From Actinomycetota bacterium (GTDB taxonomy: Bacteria > Actinomycetota > Actinomycetes > Nanopelagicales > Nanopelagicaceae), in assembly GCA_947450545.1 (NCBI GenBank), contig CANFVU010000004.1, positions 1 through 64,000 of the forward strand: 64,000 nt of DNA. Direction: 5' to 3'. Of this stretch, positions 1 to 8,735 are shown piece after piece. Positions within the stretch are counted from its first letter, which is position 1. Each line of letters begins with the position of its first letter. The position numbers and the translations under genes were made by a program. Under the pieces are notes generated by a model. That model searched no databases and was not told where the DNA came from. It worked only from the letters and a program-made list of their open reading frames with translations.

Positions 1-2
1 AT

Positions 3-644
<642 letters not shown>

Positions 645-651
645 AACCGCA

Positions 652-657
652 TAGGCT
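652..657 (+). promoter_or_regulatory. -10 element of ogt, leaderless type
   Basis: TAGGCT fits TANNNT and lies 6 bases before the ATG at 664, so transcription would begin at or next to the start codon. No Shine-Dalgarno sequence precedes that ATG. Inference from spacing; the same arrangement recurs at about a dozen genes here. Confidence 0.5.
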
Positions 658-663
658 TTACGG

Positions 664-1158
664 ATGCTTCTGCAGACTTCTCATAAGACGCCTGTCGGTG
701 AGCTCTATTTAATGAGTGACGAGCACATCCTCTTAGGAGCTGGGTTTCGCAGTTTCGGCGACTTAACTTCGCGTATGGATGAAGCTGATTCCTCTCGCGA
801 GATAAAGTCTGTGCGCAATATTCCTATCATTAGCGATCTAGTAAAAGATTATTTTGATGGTGATCTCAACGCGATGAATGGCATTAAGGTCCGACAACCA
901 GGTGGAGAATTCTTTCAATCAGTCTGGAAAGTGATGAGAAAGATTCCAGCTGGTAAAACGATGTCATATGCCGAACTTGCAGAACGCGCTGGATCTGAAA
1001 ATGCAGTACGAGCAGCTGGAAGTGCTTGCGCACGAAATTTGATTGCGCCAATCATTCCTTGTCACCGCATCGTGAAAAGCGGTGGAGCGCTGGGAAATTA
1101 TGGTTATGGCTTAGGCGTTAAAGAAACGCTATTACGCTTTGAAGGCGCGCTGAAGTAA
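664..1158 (+). CDS. ogt: Methylated-DNA--[protein]-cysteine S-methyltransferase
   Basis: Suicide repair protein that moves the alkyl group from O6-alkylguanine to its own cysteine. The 164-residue protein has the PCHR active-site motif at residues 132-135 (Cys133 acceptor), the preceding GKTMSYAELAERAG helix-turn-helix region and NAVRAAGSACARN. Length matches Ogt-type single-domain proteins without an Ada regulatory half. It follows DAHP synthase by 19 bases but appears to have its own leaderless promoter. Its 3' end overlaps the convergent threonine aldolase gene by 27 bp. Confidence 0.93.
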   Translation: MLLQTSHKTPVGELYLMSDEHILLGAGFRSFGDLTSRMDEADSSREIKSVRNIPIISDLVKDYFDGDLNAMNGIKVRQPGGEFFQSVWKVMRKIPAGKTMSYAELAERAGSENAVRAAGSACARNLIAPIIPCHRIVKSGGALGNYGYGLGVKETLLRFEGALK

Positions 1159-2175
1159 CTTAGCCAATTCTTCAGAAGCTGTAGCAATATCGCCATCACT
1201 CAAGTCGCGATGAGTAACCAGACGTAAAGTCTTAGGTCCTAATGCGCTTGCGAGGATATTCACTTTCTTTAGTTCAGCGTTGAGTTCAGGTGCCGTTAAA
1301 GAAGATCCTTCTAAGTTGAGCACGACGATATTGGTATGAGCAAAATCTAGATCAACTGAAGTGGGCGCAACGCTCGCAACAGCATCCGCAAGCACTCGAG
1401 CTCGACGATGATCATCTGCAAGCGCCGGAATATTGTTATCGAGTGCAAAATTAACTGCTGCTGCCAAAATACCGACTTGTCGCATACCTGCGCCGTAACG
1501 CTTTCTCCAGATGCGCGCTTCAGCGACGCGTTCCTTCGTCGAAAGAAGCATGGATCCGATCGGTGCACCGAGACCTTTTGAGAAACAGACACTCACTGTG
1601 TCAAAGTTTTCAGCGTAGTCAGCAAAAGGAATTCCAGTAGCAACGTGCGCATTCCAAATTCGAGCGCCATCTAAGTGAGTCGCAATTCCAACTTTTTTCG
1701 TTAACTCACGGAGTTTGCGAATTTCAGAGATGGGTTGAACTGTTCCGCCGCCAAAATTATGGGTATTTTCAACTGCAATTGCAGTGGTGGAGACTAAATA
1801 TGGACCCGAATCAGGTCTGGCGATTGCCATCGCATCATCTGCAACTAAGAGTCCGTGATCACCTTCCCACGTACGTGTTGTGATGCCGCTAAATGCAGCC
1901 CCCGCTCCAAGTTCAGCGCGAACGATGTGAGCAAAAGTTTCAGTTAATAGTTCTTCACCAGGTTTAACCAAGGTGCGGATTCCGAGCTGATTGGAAAGCG
2001 AACCAGTCGGAGTGAAGACGCCAGCTTCTTTTCCGAAAAGCGCAGCTACACGTTCTTCAAGAGTATTGACTGTGGGATCGTCGGCGTAAACATCATCGCC
2101 AACGGGAGCAGCAGCAATCGCTGCGCGCATCTCATCCGATGGTTTTGTGACCGTGTCAGAACGCAGATCAATCAT
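1132..2175 (-). CDS. Low-specificity L-threonine aldolase (PLP-dependent)
   Basis: Cleaves L-threonine or allo-threonine to glycine and acetaldehyde. The 347-residue protein begins with the family signature MIDLRSDTVTKP and GDDVYADDPTVN, has HLDGAR at about 168-172 for cofactor contact, and a Schiff-base lysine candidate at 200 in CFSKGLGAPIGSML. Length is normal for the beta-eliminating lyase family. Its ATG overlaps the stop codon of the upstream DMT transporter gene (ATGA, 2172-2175), so the two are co-transcribed. Exact stereospecificity cannot be read from sequence. Confidence 0.9.
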   Translation of the reverse strand: MIDLRSDTVTKPSDEMRAAIAAAPVGDDVYADDPTVNTLEERVAALFGKEAGVFTPTGSLSNQLGIRTLVKPGEELLTETFAHIVRAELGAGAAFSGITTRTWEGDHGLLVADDAMAIARPDSGPYLVSTTAIAVENTHNFGGGTVQPISEIRKLRELTKKVGIATHLDGARIWNAHVATGIPFADYAENFDTVSVCFSKGLGAPIGSMLLSTKERVAEARIWRKRYGAGMRQVGILAAAVNFALDNNIPALADDHRRARVLADAVASVAPTSVDLDFAHTNIVVLNLEGSSLTAPELNAELKKVNILASALGPKTLRLVTHRDLSDGDIATASEELAKLLQRAFKA

Positions 2176-3035
2176 GAGGAAATCCTCTCACGTCCTTCAT
2201 CGGAAATGATGATGTACATCGCAGCAATAACGAGAGTGCCGCCGATGATCACGCGCGGGGTGAGGGATTCATGGCCGAACCAGACTCCGAATAGAGCAGC
2301 AAAGATATATTCCATTGTCAGAATAATTCCTACACTTGTGGCTGACATGAAAGATTGAACCCATGTTTGAACGATGAAAGCAAAAGCGCTTGCAAAGATT
2401 GCTGTATAAATAATTGCTTTCCAGACTCCACTGTCAGGAGGCATATGGAATCCACTCTTTAGCGATGCGATGAAGCAGATAATTCCAACGGTTCCCAGCT
2501 GGAGAACGGTCAGGGCATATGTGTTTGCACCTGCGCTCCATTCGCTTAATCCAACGATGTGACCTGCATAGAAAGCTGCGCTAATAACAACAAGAAATTC
2601 TCCGAGCCCCATGGAGAAACCATTCATGGAGAGAAAAGCCAAACCCAGCGCTGCCAAACCAACAGAGATCCATTGGATCTTTGAGATCTGCTTCTTCAAG
2701 AGACCTGCTGCAATCAATGGTGTGAAGACTGCGTACAAGCCCGTGATGAATCCAGTTTTTGCAACGGTGGTGAGAGTCAAACCAAAGGTTTGAAAAATAT
2801 AGCCGCATCCCAGAAGAGTTCCGAGAATGACTCCACGAAAGAGAAATTTCTTATCAAAATGCGCGAAAGCTTTAGGTCTTACGATGCCCATAATGAGAGC
2901 AGCCAAAATAAAGCGGCACGCAAGGAATGAATTCACATCCTGGCGATGCAAAGTATCTTTCATCACGACGAAAGCGCTGCCCCAGATGATTGCAACAGTC
3001 AAAAGGATGCCCGTGAGGGCGTATTTATTTCTCAT
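2172..3035 (-). CDS. EamA/DMT-superfamily permease
   Basis: Ten-segment membrane protein of the drug/metabolite transporter superfamily, 287 residues, containing two EamA-type repeats (roughly 10-135 and 150-280). The N-terminal GILLTVAIIWGSAFVVMK and the glycine/alanine-rich helices are typical of putative amino-acid or metabolite exporters. The ATG follows directly after the stop codon of nfo (TAA-ATG) and its stop overlaps the threonine aldolase start. Substrate unknown; the aldolase neighbour only weakly hints at an amino acid. Confidence 0.85.
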   Translation of the reverse strand: MRNKYALTGILLTVAIIWGSAFVVMKDTLHRQDVNSFLACRFILAALIMGIVRPKAFAHFDKKFLFRGVILGTLLGCGYIFQTFGLTLTTVAKTGFITGLYAVFTPLIAAGLLKKQISKIQWISVGLAALGLAFLSMNGFSMGLGEFLVVISAAFYAGHIVGLSEWSAGANTYALTVLQLGTVGIICFIASLKSGFHMPPDSGVWKAIIYTAIFASAFAFIVQTWVQSFMSATSVGIILTMEYIFAALFGVWFGHESLTPRVIIGGTLVIAAMYIIISDEGRERISS

Positions 3036-3923
3036 TTACTTGCTTACCTTGGCACGCATCTTCTTAAGCATGGCAACTTCTGGTCCATGTTCGGGCTCCA
3101 TACCTGGAGTTTCTAGAATAAGTGGTGCGTTTCGCACAGCAGGGTGAGCCAAGAGTTCTTCAAAAGGTTTGGCTCCAATTTCTCCTTGGCCGATGTTCTG
3201 ATGGCGATCTTTAAGTGCGCCGCAGACATCCATCGAATCGTTTGCGTGAATCAATTGAATGCGTTCGATACCCACAATGCTGACAAGAAGATCAAGCGTT
3301 TCAGTCATTCCACCTTTTGTTTTAATGTCATGGCCAGCTGCAAAAACGTGACACGTATCGAGACATACGCCAACTTTTGGATGCCACTCAAGAGCATCAA
3401 AGTATTTAGTGAGGTCATCGAGTTTCTTTACTAAAGATTGTCCTTGACCGGCAGTGGGTTCTAGTAGTAACCATGGATCTTCATCAGTCAGCTTCTTTAG
3501 AACCGGCATCATGCCTGTGTTAATTTGCTTCCACGCGTTATCCACGTGGTTTTCATCGACGGCCGATCCTGTATGAATCACAACTCCATGTGCTCCAATT
3601 TCGCGGCCGCGCTTTAAAGAGTACGCAGTTGATGCGAGTGAGTTCTCATATGTCGATGGAGTAGGGGAGCCCAAGTTGATCAGAAATGGTGCATGTACGT
3701 ATACCTCAAGGTCATGTTCGGCAGTCTTCGCTTTGAAAGCGTTATCTGCATCATGATTTGTTTCGGGCATCGCCCAACCACGTGGGTTACTTGCAAAGAC
3801 TTGAATCGCTTCAGATTCTGTTGCAAGGGCATACTCGATGGATCGCTTCGCCATACCTCCAGAAGTTGGAGTGTGCGCACCGATACGAGGAACGGTTGGT
3901 GAGGATTTTGCTTGAGCTGCCAT
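3036..3923 (-). CDS. nfo: Deoxyribonuclease IV (endonuclease IV, AP endonuclease)
   Basis: Cuts the backbone 5' to abasic sites and clears 3' blocking groups in base-excision repair. The 295-residue TIM-barrel protein keeps the expected trinuclear zinc ligands: His77 (VHAPF), His117 (IHTGS), Glu155 (LLEPTAG), Asp189 and His192 (CLDTCH), His226 (IHANDS), Asp239 and His241 (DRHQNIGQGEIG), and a late Glu in ILETPGME. The ATG is preceded by a TANNNT box, suggesting its own leaderless transcript in addition to possible readthrough from the kinase gene 19 bases upstream. Confidence 0.95.
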   Translation of the reverse strand: MAAQAKSSPTVPRIGAHTPTSGGMAKRSIEYALATESEAIQVFASNPRGWAMPETNHDADNAFKAKTAEHDLEVYVHAPFLINLGSPTPSTYENSLASTAYSLKRGREIGAHGVVIHTGSAVDENHVDNAWKQINTGMMPVLKKLTDEDPWLLLEPTAGQGQSLVKKLDDLTKYFDALEWHPKVGVCLDTCHVFAAGHDIKTKGGMTETLDLLVSIVGIERIQLIHANDSMDVCGALKDRHQNIGQGEIGAKPFEELLAHPAVRNAPLILETPGMEPEHGPEVAMLKKMRAKVSK

Positions 3924-3929
3924 TTGGCG

Positions 3930-3935
3930 AGCCTA
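3930..3935 (-). promoter_or_regulatory. -10 element of nfo, leaderless type
   Basis: On the minus strand TAGGCT is followed by CGCCAA and the ATG of nfo at 3923, a 6-base gap. There is no ribosome binding site. It is the same hexamer as the box before ogt. Inference. Confidence 0.45.
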
Positions 3936-3942
3936 TCAAGAC

Positions 3943-5862
3943 CTAACTCAGAGTTATCACGATAACGGTGCCGCGCTTTACCTTGGTCCCAACTTTCGGC
4001 GAGATACCGGTAACTTTCTTGAGCTTCTTGCTGCCGATTTTCTTCACCGAGACCTTCAATTGCAAACTTTCAAGAGAGGTACGCGCTGCGCTTTCGCTCA
4101 GCGAGAAGAGATTTGGAATGAAGACAAATTGAGTACCACGCGAAATAACGACAGTGACTGTCGATCCCTTTGGTGCGGTCCCAGAGGTGCTTGGATCTTG
4201 AGAGATTACTGCTCCCGCCGGCGTCGTTTCGCTGTAGGCAAAAGCGCTCTTTACAACAAAACCTGCATCCGTCAGTTCATTGGTTGCTTGATCAGAACTC
4301 TTTCCGACATACGATGCAATCGCGATCTGTTCAATTCCCTTTGATACAACCAAGTCGACAACGGAATTGCGGCGAACAGGTGATCCAATTGCTGGGTTTG
4401 TGGAAGCAATGGCATCAGCGGGGATGGTCATATCAAACGCTTGAGAAATGTTGCCAACTTTCAACCCCGCATTGATAAGAGCAGTCGTTGCAGCGTCTTG
4501 GGTTAAACCAGTGACGCTCGGAATAGCGATTCTTTCTTTGCCTTTAGATAAAACTAAGTGAACAATTCCACCTTTAGATAAGTGGCCACCGCCACCTGGA
4601 ATTGATGTCAGAACTAAACCCTTATCGACATCTTCACTGAAATCTTGTGATGAAACATCTGCGAGCAAACCAATCTGAGTGATTTCGCTTTTAGCGTCTG
4701 CGACACTCATCCCCACGACGGATGGAATCGCAATTTGTGAACCAGGTCCGAGGAATTGGTACCAACCACCGGCAGCAAGTGACACAACAACGAGTGAAGC
4801 AATAATTCGATTTCTTTTCACGCGCTTTGATACTCGCCTTCTAATTTCTGCCGTTGAAGATGTTTCAGGGCTCTTAATGGGTTGGGTCATGCTCTTTACG
4901 CGATCAATGACTTGAGTTCCAATTCTGATTTCGCCTTTAGGGGCCTTGCTTCTCTTGTTGGACCGCGCTGGTGGGATTGGAAGGTCAAGCTCAAGGCTGA
5001 GTTGGCGCTTGCGTGGATCGATCGCTTCTTGAATCGAACGCAAGGCGTTGAGCAATTCACGAGCATCCCGATAACGCTGATCCGGATTTGGGGATGTCGC
5101 TTTTGTAATGACAGCATCAATATTCTCTGGAATGTCGGCCTTGATAGTTTTGACGCTCGGCACGCGATCGTTTACATGTTTGTAAGCGATTTGGATAGGT
5201 GTTTCACCTTCATAAGGCTTGCGACCAGTAAGGAGCTCAAAGAGAACGATGCCGAGTGAATAAATATCACTTCGCGAATCAGATATTCCGCGTTGGACTT
5301 GTTCGGGGGATAAATAAGAGACGCTGCCTAGTACAACACTGGATTCAACTGTTTGAGTGGAGCCAAGTTGGGCGCCACGAGCTAAACCAAAATCAGCGAT
5401 CTTTACCCGTCCATCTTTTGAAATTAAAATATTTTCTGGCTTGATATCTCGGTGAATAATTCCGAGTGAGTGAGCTTCAGCTAGTGCACTTACGACGGGA
5501 ATAATAAATCGAAGTACTTCTTCAACCGATAATGATCCGCGCTCAAAGAGATAATCTCGAAGTGTGTTGCCATCGATATATTCCATCACGATAAAAACTG
5601 CGGGGGAGCCGCCTTCATTCCACCCTTGGTCTTGGACAGAAACTACATTGGGGTGGCTCAGTGCCGCAGTAGCTTTTGCTTCTTTGATAAATCGATTTAC
5701 AAACTCTTCATCGTTGGCAAGATGTGGATGCATAATTTTGACTGCAACGAGTCGGTCAAGACGCGTATCCATCGCAGCGTAAATCGAAGCCATGCCGCCA
5801 GCTGCAATGAGTTTCTGCAATTGATAGCGGCCGTCGATGAGTTCGCCGGTAAGATCAGACAC
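3943..5862 (-). CDS. pknL: Transmembrane Ser/Thr protein kinase with four PASTA domains (PknB/PknL type)
   Basis: Eukaryotic-like sensor kinase of 639 residues. The kinase domain (about 8-275) has the glycine loop IAAGGMASIY, VAVK (Lys42), HRDIKPEN (137-144), DFG (157-159) and the SPEQ segment. A basic juxtamembrane stretch (RRRVSKRVKRNR) precedes one membrane segment near 352-372, followed by four extracellular PASTA repeats, each opening with IPS/IPN-like strands. PASTA domains bind peptidoglycan fragments, so the kinase probably couples wall state to growth. The symbol rests on synteny: mycobacterial pknL also neighbours aroG and the GGPP synthase gene. Mycobacterial PknL lacks PASTA domains, so PknB-type is an equal description. 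GTG start. Confidence 0.88.
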   Translation of the reverse strand: MSDLTGELIDGRYQLQKLIAAGGMASIYAAMDTRLDRLVAVKIMHPHLANDEEFVNRFIKEAKATAALSHPNVVSVQDQGWNEGGSPAVFIVMEYIDGNTLRDYLFERGSLSVEEVLRFIIPVVSALAEAHSLGIIHRDIKPENILISKDGRVKIADFGLARGAQLGSTQTVESSVVLGSVSYLSPEQVQRGISDSRSDIYSLGIVLFELLTGRKPYEGETPIQIAYKHVNDRVPSVKTIKADIPENIDAVITKATSPNPDQRYRDARELLNALRSIQEAIDPRKRQLSLELDLPIPPARSNKRSKAPKGEIRIGTQVIDRVKSMTQPIKSPETSSTAEIRRRVSKRVKRNRIIASLVVVSLAAGGWYQFLGPGSQIAIPSVVGMSVADAKSEITQIGLLADVSSQDFSEDVDKGLVLTSIPGGGGHLSKGGIVHLVLSKGKERIAIPSVTGLTQDAATTALINAGLKVGNISQAFDMTIPADAIASTNPAIGSPVRRNSVVDLVVSKGIEQIAIASYVGKSSDQATNELTDAGFVVKSAFAYSETTPAGAVISQDPSTSGTAPKGSTVTVVISRGTQFVFIPNLFSLSESAARTSLESLQLKVSVKKIGSKKLKKVTGISPKVGTKVKRGTVIVITLS

Positions 5863-5868
5863 GCTGGA

Positions 5869-5874
5869 ATTTTA
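5869..5874 (-). promoter_or_regulatory. -10 element of the PASTA kinase gene, leaderless type
   Basis: TAAAAT (minus strand) lies 6 bases before the GTG start at 5862, with no Shine-Dalgarno sequence between. This is a near-consensus -10. It separates the kinase gene from the upstream P-loop kinase, which ends at 5898. Inference from position. Confidence 0.5.
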
Positions 5875-5897
5875 GAGTTCAATCCTCAAAGTAGCGC

Positions 5898-6440
5898 TTA
5901 GGGCGCGCCAGCAATGCAGTAATCCGCAGCACCTTGCGTGTTTTCACGAGTGAAATGGTCTGCTTGATCAATCATCCATTGATTCATAAATGGGCGAATT
6001 TGCTCACCATCTCTCGTGATAACTCTTGCAAGTGCGACATCAGTGTCGCAATCTATCCAAATGGAGAGCGCAGTTTTCTCACGTATGCATCTTTGCCCGC
6101 TACCGACGCCTTCAAGAATTAATATGGTTGGAGCAGTAAATGTGCGAATTTTGCGGTATTTGCCGAGGTGCCAATCGAAAAGTGGATAAGAAATTTCTCC
6201 GCTTTCAAAACCGCTGACGATATCGAGAAGTCTGTTGCTGAGCGTCTCGGTGAGTGCGTCGCCCCAGCCGTTGTAGAGATCATCCATGTGAATTACTACT
6301 ACATTCACATCAAGGTTGAGAAAGTGGTTCAGAATCTCTTCGGCGAGAGTTGTTTTACCGCTTCCCGCCGGCCCATCAATGGTGATGAGAGATTTTTTAT
6401 CCTTTAAGGAGTGAAGGTGCTCAAGCAGCGTGGGATTCAA
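5898..6440 (-). CDS. P-loop nucleoside/uridine kinase-like protein, possible partner of the thiamine transporter
   Basis: Small P-loop phosphotransferase. Walker A is GPAGSGKTT, followed by HMDDLYNGW as in uridine kinases, a putative Walker B in TILILEGVGSG, and a lid-like segment DCDTDVALARVITRDGEQIRPFMNQW. The frame is open back to a TTG at 6494 (198 residues), overlapping the transporter gene by 74 bp; I prefer the TTG at 6440 (180 residues), which has GCGAGG 9 bases upstream and overlaps by 20 bp. The overlap means co-translation with the riboswitch-controlled transporter, so it may phosphorylate the imported vitamin; that role is inferred, not shown. Confidence 0.75.
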   Translation of the reverse strand: MNPTLLEHLHSLKDKKSLITIDGPAGSGKTTLAEEILNHFLNLDVNVVVIHMDDLYNGWGDALTETLSNRLLDIVSGFESGEISYPLFDWHLGKYRKIRTFTAPTILILEGVGSGQRCIREKTALSIWIDCDTDVALARVITRDGEQIRPFMNQWMIDQADHFTRENTQGAADYCIAGAP

Positions 6441-7035
6441 GCTTTTTTGCCTCGCGTAACCAACGAGCCCATCCACCGACTGCAAGCCCAACAAATATCA
6501 GATAGAGCAGAGCGGTGAGATAGAGACCACCATGCCAATATTGGTAGGTGTAGACAGCATCGACAACAAACCACAGCGGCCATGCTTCGTACTTCTGCCG
6601 AACCATGAGCACTTGAGCAACGCAGCTTCCGGCAAATCCAAATGCATCCGTCAGTGATGCTGCTGCGCCAATGTGAGTGAGAAGTGGGTAGAGAGCAAAC
6701 CACACGACAAGGAACCCAACGCCCCAACGAATCTTTTCATTCACTTTCAAGCGTTCAGGCTTAGCTCCTTTAGGACCCCATCCAAACCAACCCCATACGC
6801 CGCCTGCGATAAAGATGAATTGAAGTGCGCCGCTTGCATAATATTTTTGCTCAAAGAAGAGAATGGCGTAAAGAAAACTTGAGATATTCCACCATGGCCA
6901 TGTAGAACGTGGTCCGAATATTCCAAGAGCGACACCTACGACGGATGTTACGAAAGCGATTAATTCCAAGAGCGAGAGATCGTATTTCCACGCTGTGAAA
7001 ATCGTTGTCATTAAGAATGAATTGAGAGAATGCAC
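6421..7035 (-). CDS. pnuT: PnuC-family vitamin transporter, probably PnuT (thiamine)
   Basis: Integral membrane protein of 204 residues with about seven hydrophobic segments and the PnuC-family features WWNISSFLYAILFFEQKYYAS, GVWGWFGWG and WFVVDAVYTYQYW. PnuC proteins carry nicotinamide riboside, PnuT proteins thiamine, by facilitated diffusion followed by intracellular phosphorylation. The TPP riboswitch immediately upstream decides for thiamine. The GTG start at 7035 is chosen because AAAGGGG ends 5 bases before it; an ATG eight codons later has no binding site. It overlaps a kinase gene downstream, suggesting a transport-and-trap pair. Confidence 0.85.
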   Translation of the reverse strand: MHSLNSFLMTTIFTAWKYDLSLLELIAFVTSVVGVALGIFGPRSTWPWWNISSFLYAILFFEQKYYASGALQFIFIAGGVWGWFGWGPKGAKPERLKVNEKIRWGVGFLVVWFALYPLLTHIGAAASLTDAFGFAGSCVAQVLMVRQKYEAWPLWFVVDAVYTYQYWHGGLYLTALLYLIFVGLAVGGWARWLREAKKLESHAA

Positions 7036-7040
7036 AAGTA

Positions 7041-7130
7041 CCCCTTTCCAATTCGCATTACCGAACTGGTCACACGGTCGACCTGGATTTCAGGTCCTCT
7101 CAGCCACTAAATCGGCTCCCGTTAAAGAGG
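7041..7130 (-). promoter_or_regulatory. TPP (THI-box) riboswitch controlling pnuT
   Basis: Read on the minus strand, the region holds the THI-box landmarks in order: CGGGAGCC, GGCTGAGAGG, a variable hairpin (ACCTG/CAGGT), CGACC, then GACCAGTTCGGTAATGCG and AAAGGGG. The order and spacing match actinobacterial TPP aptamers. The 3' element AAAGGGG is also the Shine-Dalgarno sequence of pnuT and can pair with CCTCTTT at 7124-7130, so TPP binding would hide it and block translation. The control mode is inferred. Confidence 0.82.
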
Positions 7131-7170
7131 AGATTAGCACCCAACACGGGGCTAAGTGAGAGAATGAGAC

Positions 7171-7503
7171 GTGATGAAATTGGGATATCTCGCGATGCTC
7201 GCTTTTACAGTCGCTGGCTCCTTCTGGCTTGAAGTGGTCTTAAAGGTGGGAGTACTCAAGCGCACCAAGCGAGTTTTTTTCACGATTGCACCTGTCGCAT
7301 TCCTCTTCTTGATGTGGGACACATATGCAATCCGATCAGGGCACTGGCATTTTGATGAGAAGCAAATTCTTGGAATCTATCTTCCTGGAAATATTCCGCT
7401 CGAGGAGTTCCTCTTCTTTCTCGTCGTGCCACTAGCGGCAATCATGACAATCGAAGCAGTCCGCACTGTGAATTCACATTGGACTGTGGGGGATGAAAAA
7501 TGA
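7171..7503 (+). CDS. crtYc: Lycopene cyclase subunit CrtYc
   Basis: One half of the heterodimeric lycopene cyclase of Gram-positive bacteria, closing ionone rings on lycopene at the membrane. The 110-residue protein has three hydrophobic segments and the family motif PLEEFLFFLVVP near residues 75-86. Its stop region overlaps the next gene crtYd by 4 bp (ATGA), as expected for subunits made in equal amounts. GTG at 7171 or ATG at 7174 may be used; GAGAGAATGAGA lies just upstream. It is divergent from pnuT. Confidence 0.9.
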   Translation: MMKLGYLAMLAFTVAGSFWLEVVLKVGVLKRTKRVFFTIAPVAFLFLMWDTYAIRSGHWHFDEKQILGIYLPGNIPLEEFLFFLVVPLAAIMTIEAVRTVNSHWTVGDEK

Positions 7504-7793
7504 GCTACACCGGGCTCGCGCTTTTCGCTGTACTCGTCGCCGTTCTCGCCGATGTTCAGCTGACGCAATCGAAGATGATTTTTCGCAAATCTTTCTGGAC
7601 GTCATACGCCATCATTTTGCCTTTCCAACTTCTCACCAATTGGTGGCTCACGTCCCGCAACATCGTGATGTATGACAGCAATCAAATTATTGGATGGAGA
7701 ATTGCAAGTGCTCCAATCGAAGATCTGCTCTTCGGGTTCTCACTGGTGCTTGCGATATTGCAACTGTGGAGCTACTGGGGACGCAAACTTTAA
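7500..7793 (+). CDS. crtYd: Lycopene cyclase subunit CrtYd
   Basis: Second half of the heterodimeric lycopene cyclase, 97 residues, about three membrane segments, with the counterpart motif APIEDLLFGF near residues 70-79. Translationally coupled to crtYc. Its 3' end overlaps the convergent phytoene synthase gene by 4 bp. Ring type (beta or epsilon) and whether one or both ends are cyclised cannot be read from sequence. Confidence 0.88.
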   Translation: MSYTGLALFAVLVAVLADVQLTQSKMIFRKSFWTSYAIILPFQLLTNWWLTSRNIVMYDSNQIIGWRIASAPIEDLLFGFSLVLAILQLWSYWGRKL

Positions 7794-8689
7794 CGTGCGC
7801 GCAGCGCCCGCATATAGGCAGGAAGAGCAACTTTTATCCGACGCCATGTTGATGTCTTCGCTCGGAAATTGAATACGTCGTATCCAATCGCTTCTACTTC
7901 ATCCACAATTCCGCAATACAATTCACTTGCAGCTTGAATACACGGACGACTCGACGCTTCAAGCATGTCAATTCCAGGTGCTGCTTCACGTTGCAGAGAT
8001 CGAACTCGTTCAATTTGAAATTTAATGGCTTCAACAATCGCGGGAGTTAATTGACGAGCAAAAAGGTCTTCGCGTGTAACTCCGTAACGTGCGAGATCGT
8101 CAATCGGAATATAAATTCGTCCACGTTCTAAATCTTCACCAATATCGCGAATAAAATTAGCCAATTGAAAAGCGATTCCAAGTTTCTTTGCCGCTTCATA
8201 AGCGTCAGGGGAGAGTGCGCCAAGAATTGGCACCATTTGAAGTCCGATGACAGCAGCGCTGCCGTAGACATATTCCATCAAGTCGTCATATGTCTGATAT
8301 TCATTAACAGTGAGGTCCATCTCCATCGAGTGGAGAAAGGCTTCAAAGTATTCGATAGGGATGTTGAAACGCTTCACGGTATCAACGAGAGCTCGTCCAA
8401 TTGGATCTGAGCTTGCACCATTTTTGATATCAACGATTGCTTGAGAGCCCCATCCTTTCAGCGCTTCAGATTTCTGCTCGTCCGTGAGGGTGGATGCAAG
8501 ATCATCGACAATTTCATCGGCGTAGCGAGCAAAACCGTAGAGAGCGTGAACAAAAGGTCGTTTGGAAGCTGGCAAGAGAAGTGTTGCTAAGTAGTACGTT
8601 TTGCCATGTTGAGAGTTCAATTTCTTGCATTGAGCGTAGGAATCAGCCAAAACAGGATCGGTAATCCCGGCCGCTTTCAATTCACTCAT
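7790..8689 (-). CDS. crtB: Phytoene synthase
   Basis: Condenses two GGPP into 15-cis-phytoene. The trans-isoprenyl diphosphate synthase fold carries both aspartate-rich motifs: YADEIVDD near residues 55-62 and NFIRDIGEDLERGRIYIP near 165-182. The frame continues upstream to a TTG at 8728, but I place the start at the ATG at 8689 (299 residues): a TANNNT box lies 7 bases before it and MSELKAAGI begins the conserved helix. It stands alone, convergent with crtYd and divergent from the purine permease gene. Confidence 0.92.
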   Translation of the reverse strand: MSELKAAGITDPVLADSYAQCKKLNSQHGKTYYLATLLLPASKRPFVHALYGFARYADEIVDDLASTLTDEQKSEALKGWGSQAIVDIKNGASSDPIGRALVDTVKRFNIPIEYFEAFLHSMEMDLTVNEYQTYDDLMEYVYGSAAVIGLQMVPILGALSPDAYEAAKKLGIAFQLANFIRDIGEDLERGRIYIPIDDLARYGVTREDLFARQLTPAIVEAIKFQIERVRSLQREAAPGIDMLEASSRPCIQAASELYCGIVDEVEAIGYDVFNFRAKTSTWRRIKVALPAYMRALRAR

Positions 8690-8696
8690 GCAGGGG

Positions 8697-8702
8697 AGTC
8701 TA
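8697..8702 (-). promoter_or_regulatory. -10 element of crtB, leaderless type
   Basis: TAGACT on the minus strand is followed by seven bases (CCCCTGC) and the ATG at 8689. No ribosome binding site is present between the box and the start, so a leaderless crtB message is likely. Inference. Confidence 0.45.
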
Positions 8703-8735
8703 CTTATATATTCACGCGTAAATCTCAATCTCTGC

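Noticed and set aside
6441-6494. Longer start of the P-loop kinase
   Set aside because: The extra 18 residues lie inside the transporter gene and the TTG at 6494 has no binding site; not excluded, but less likely than 6440.
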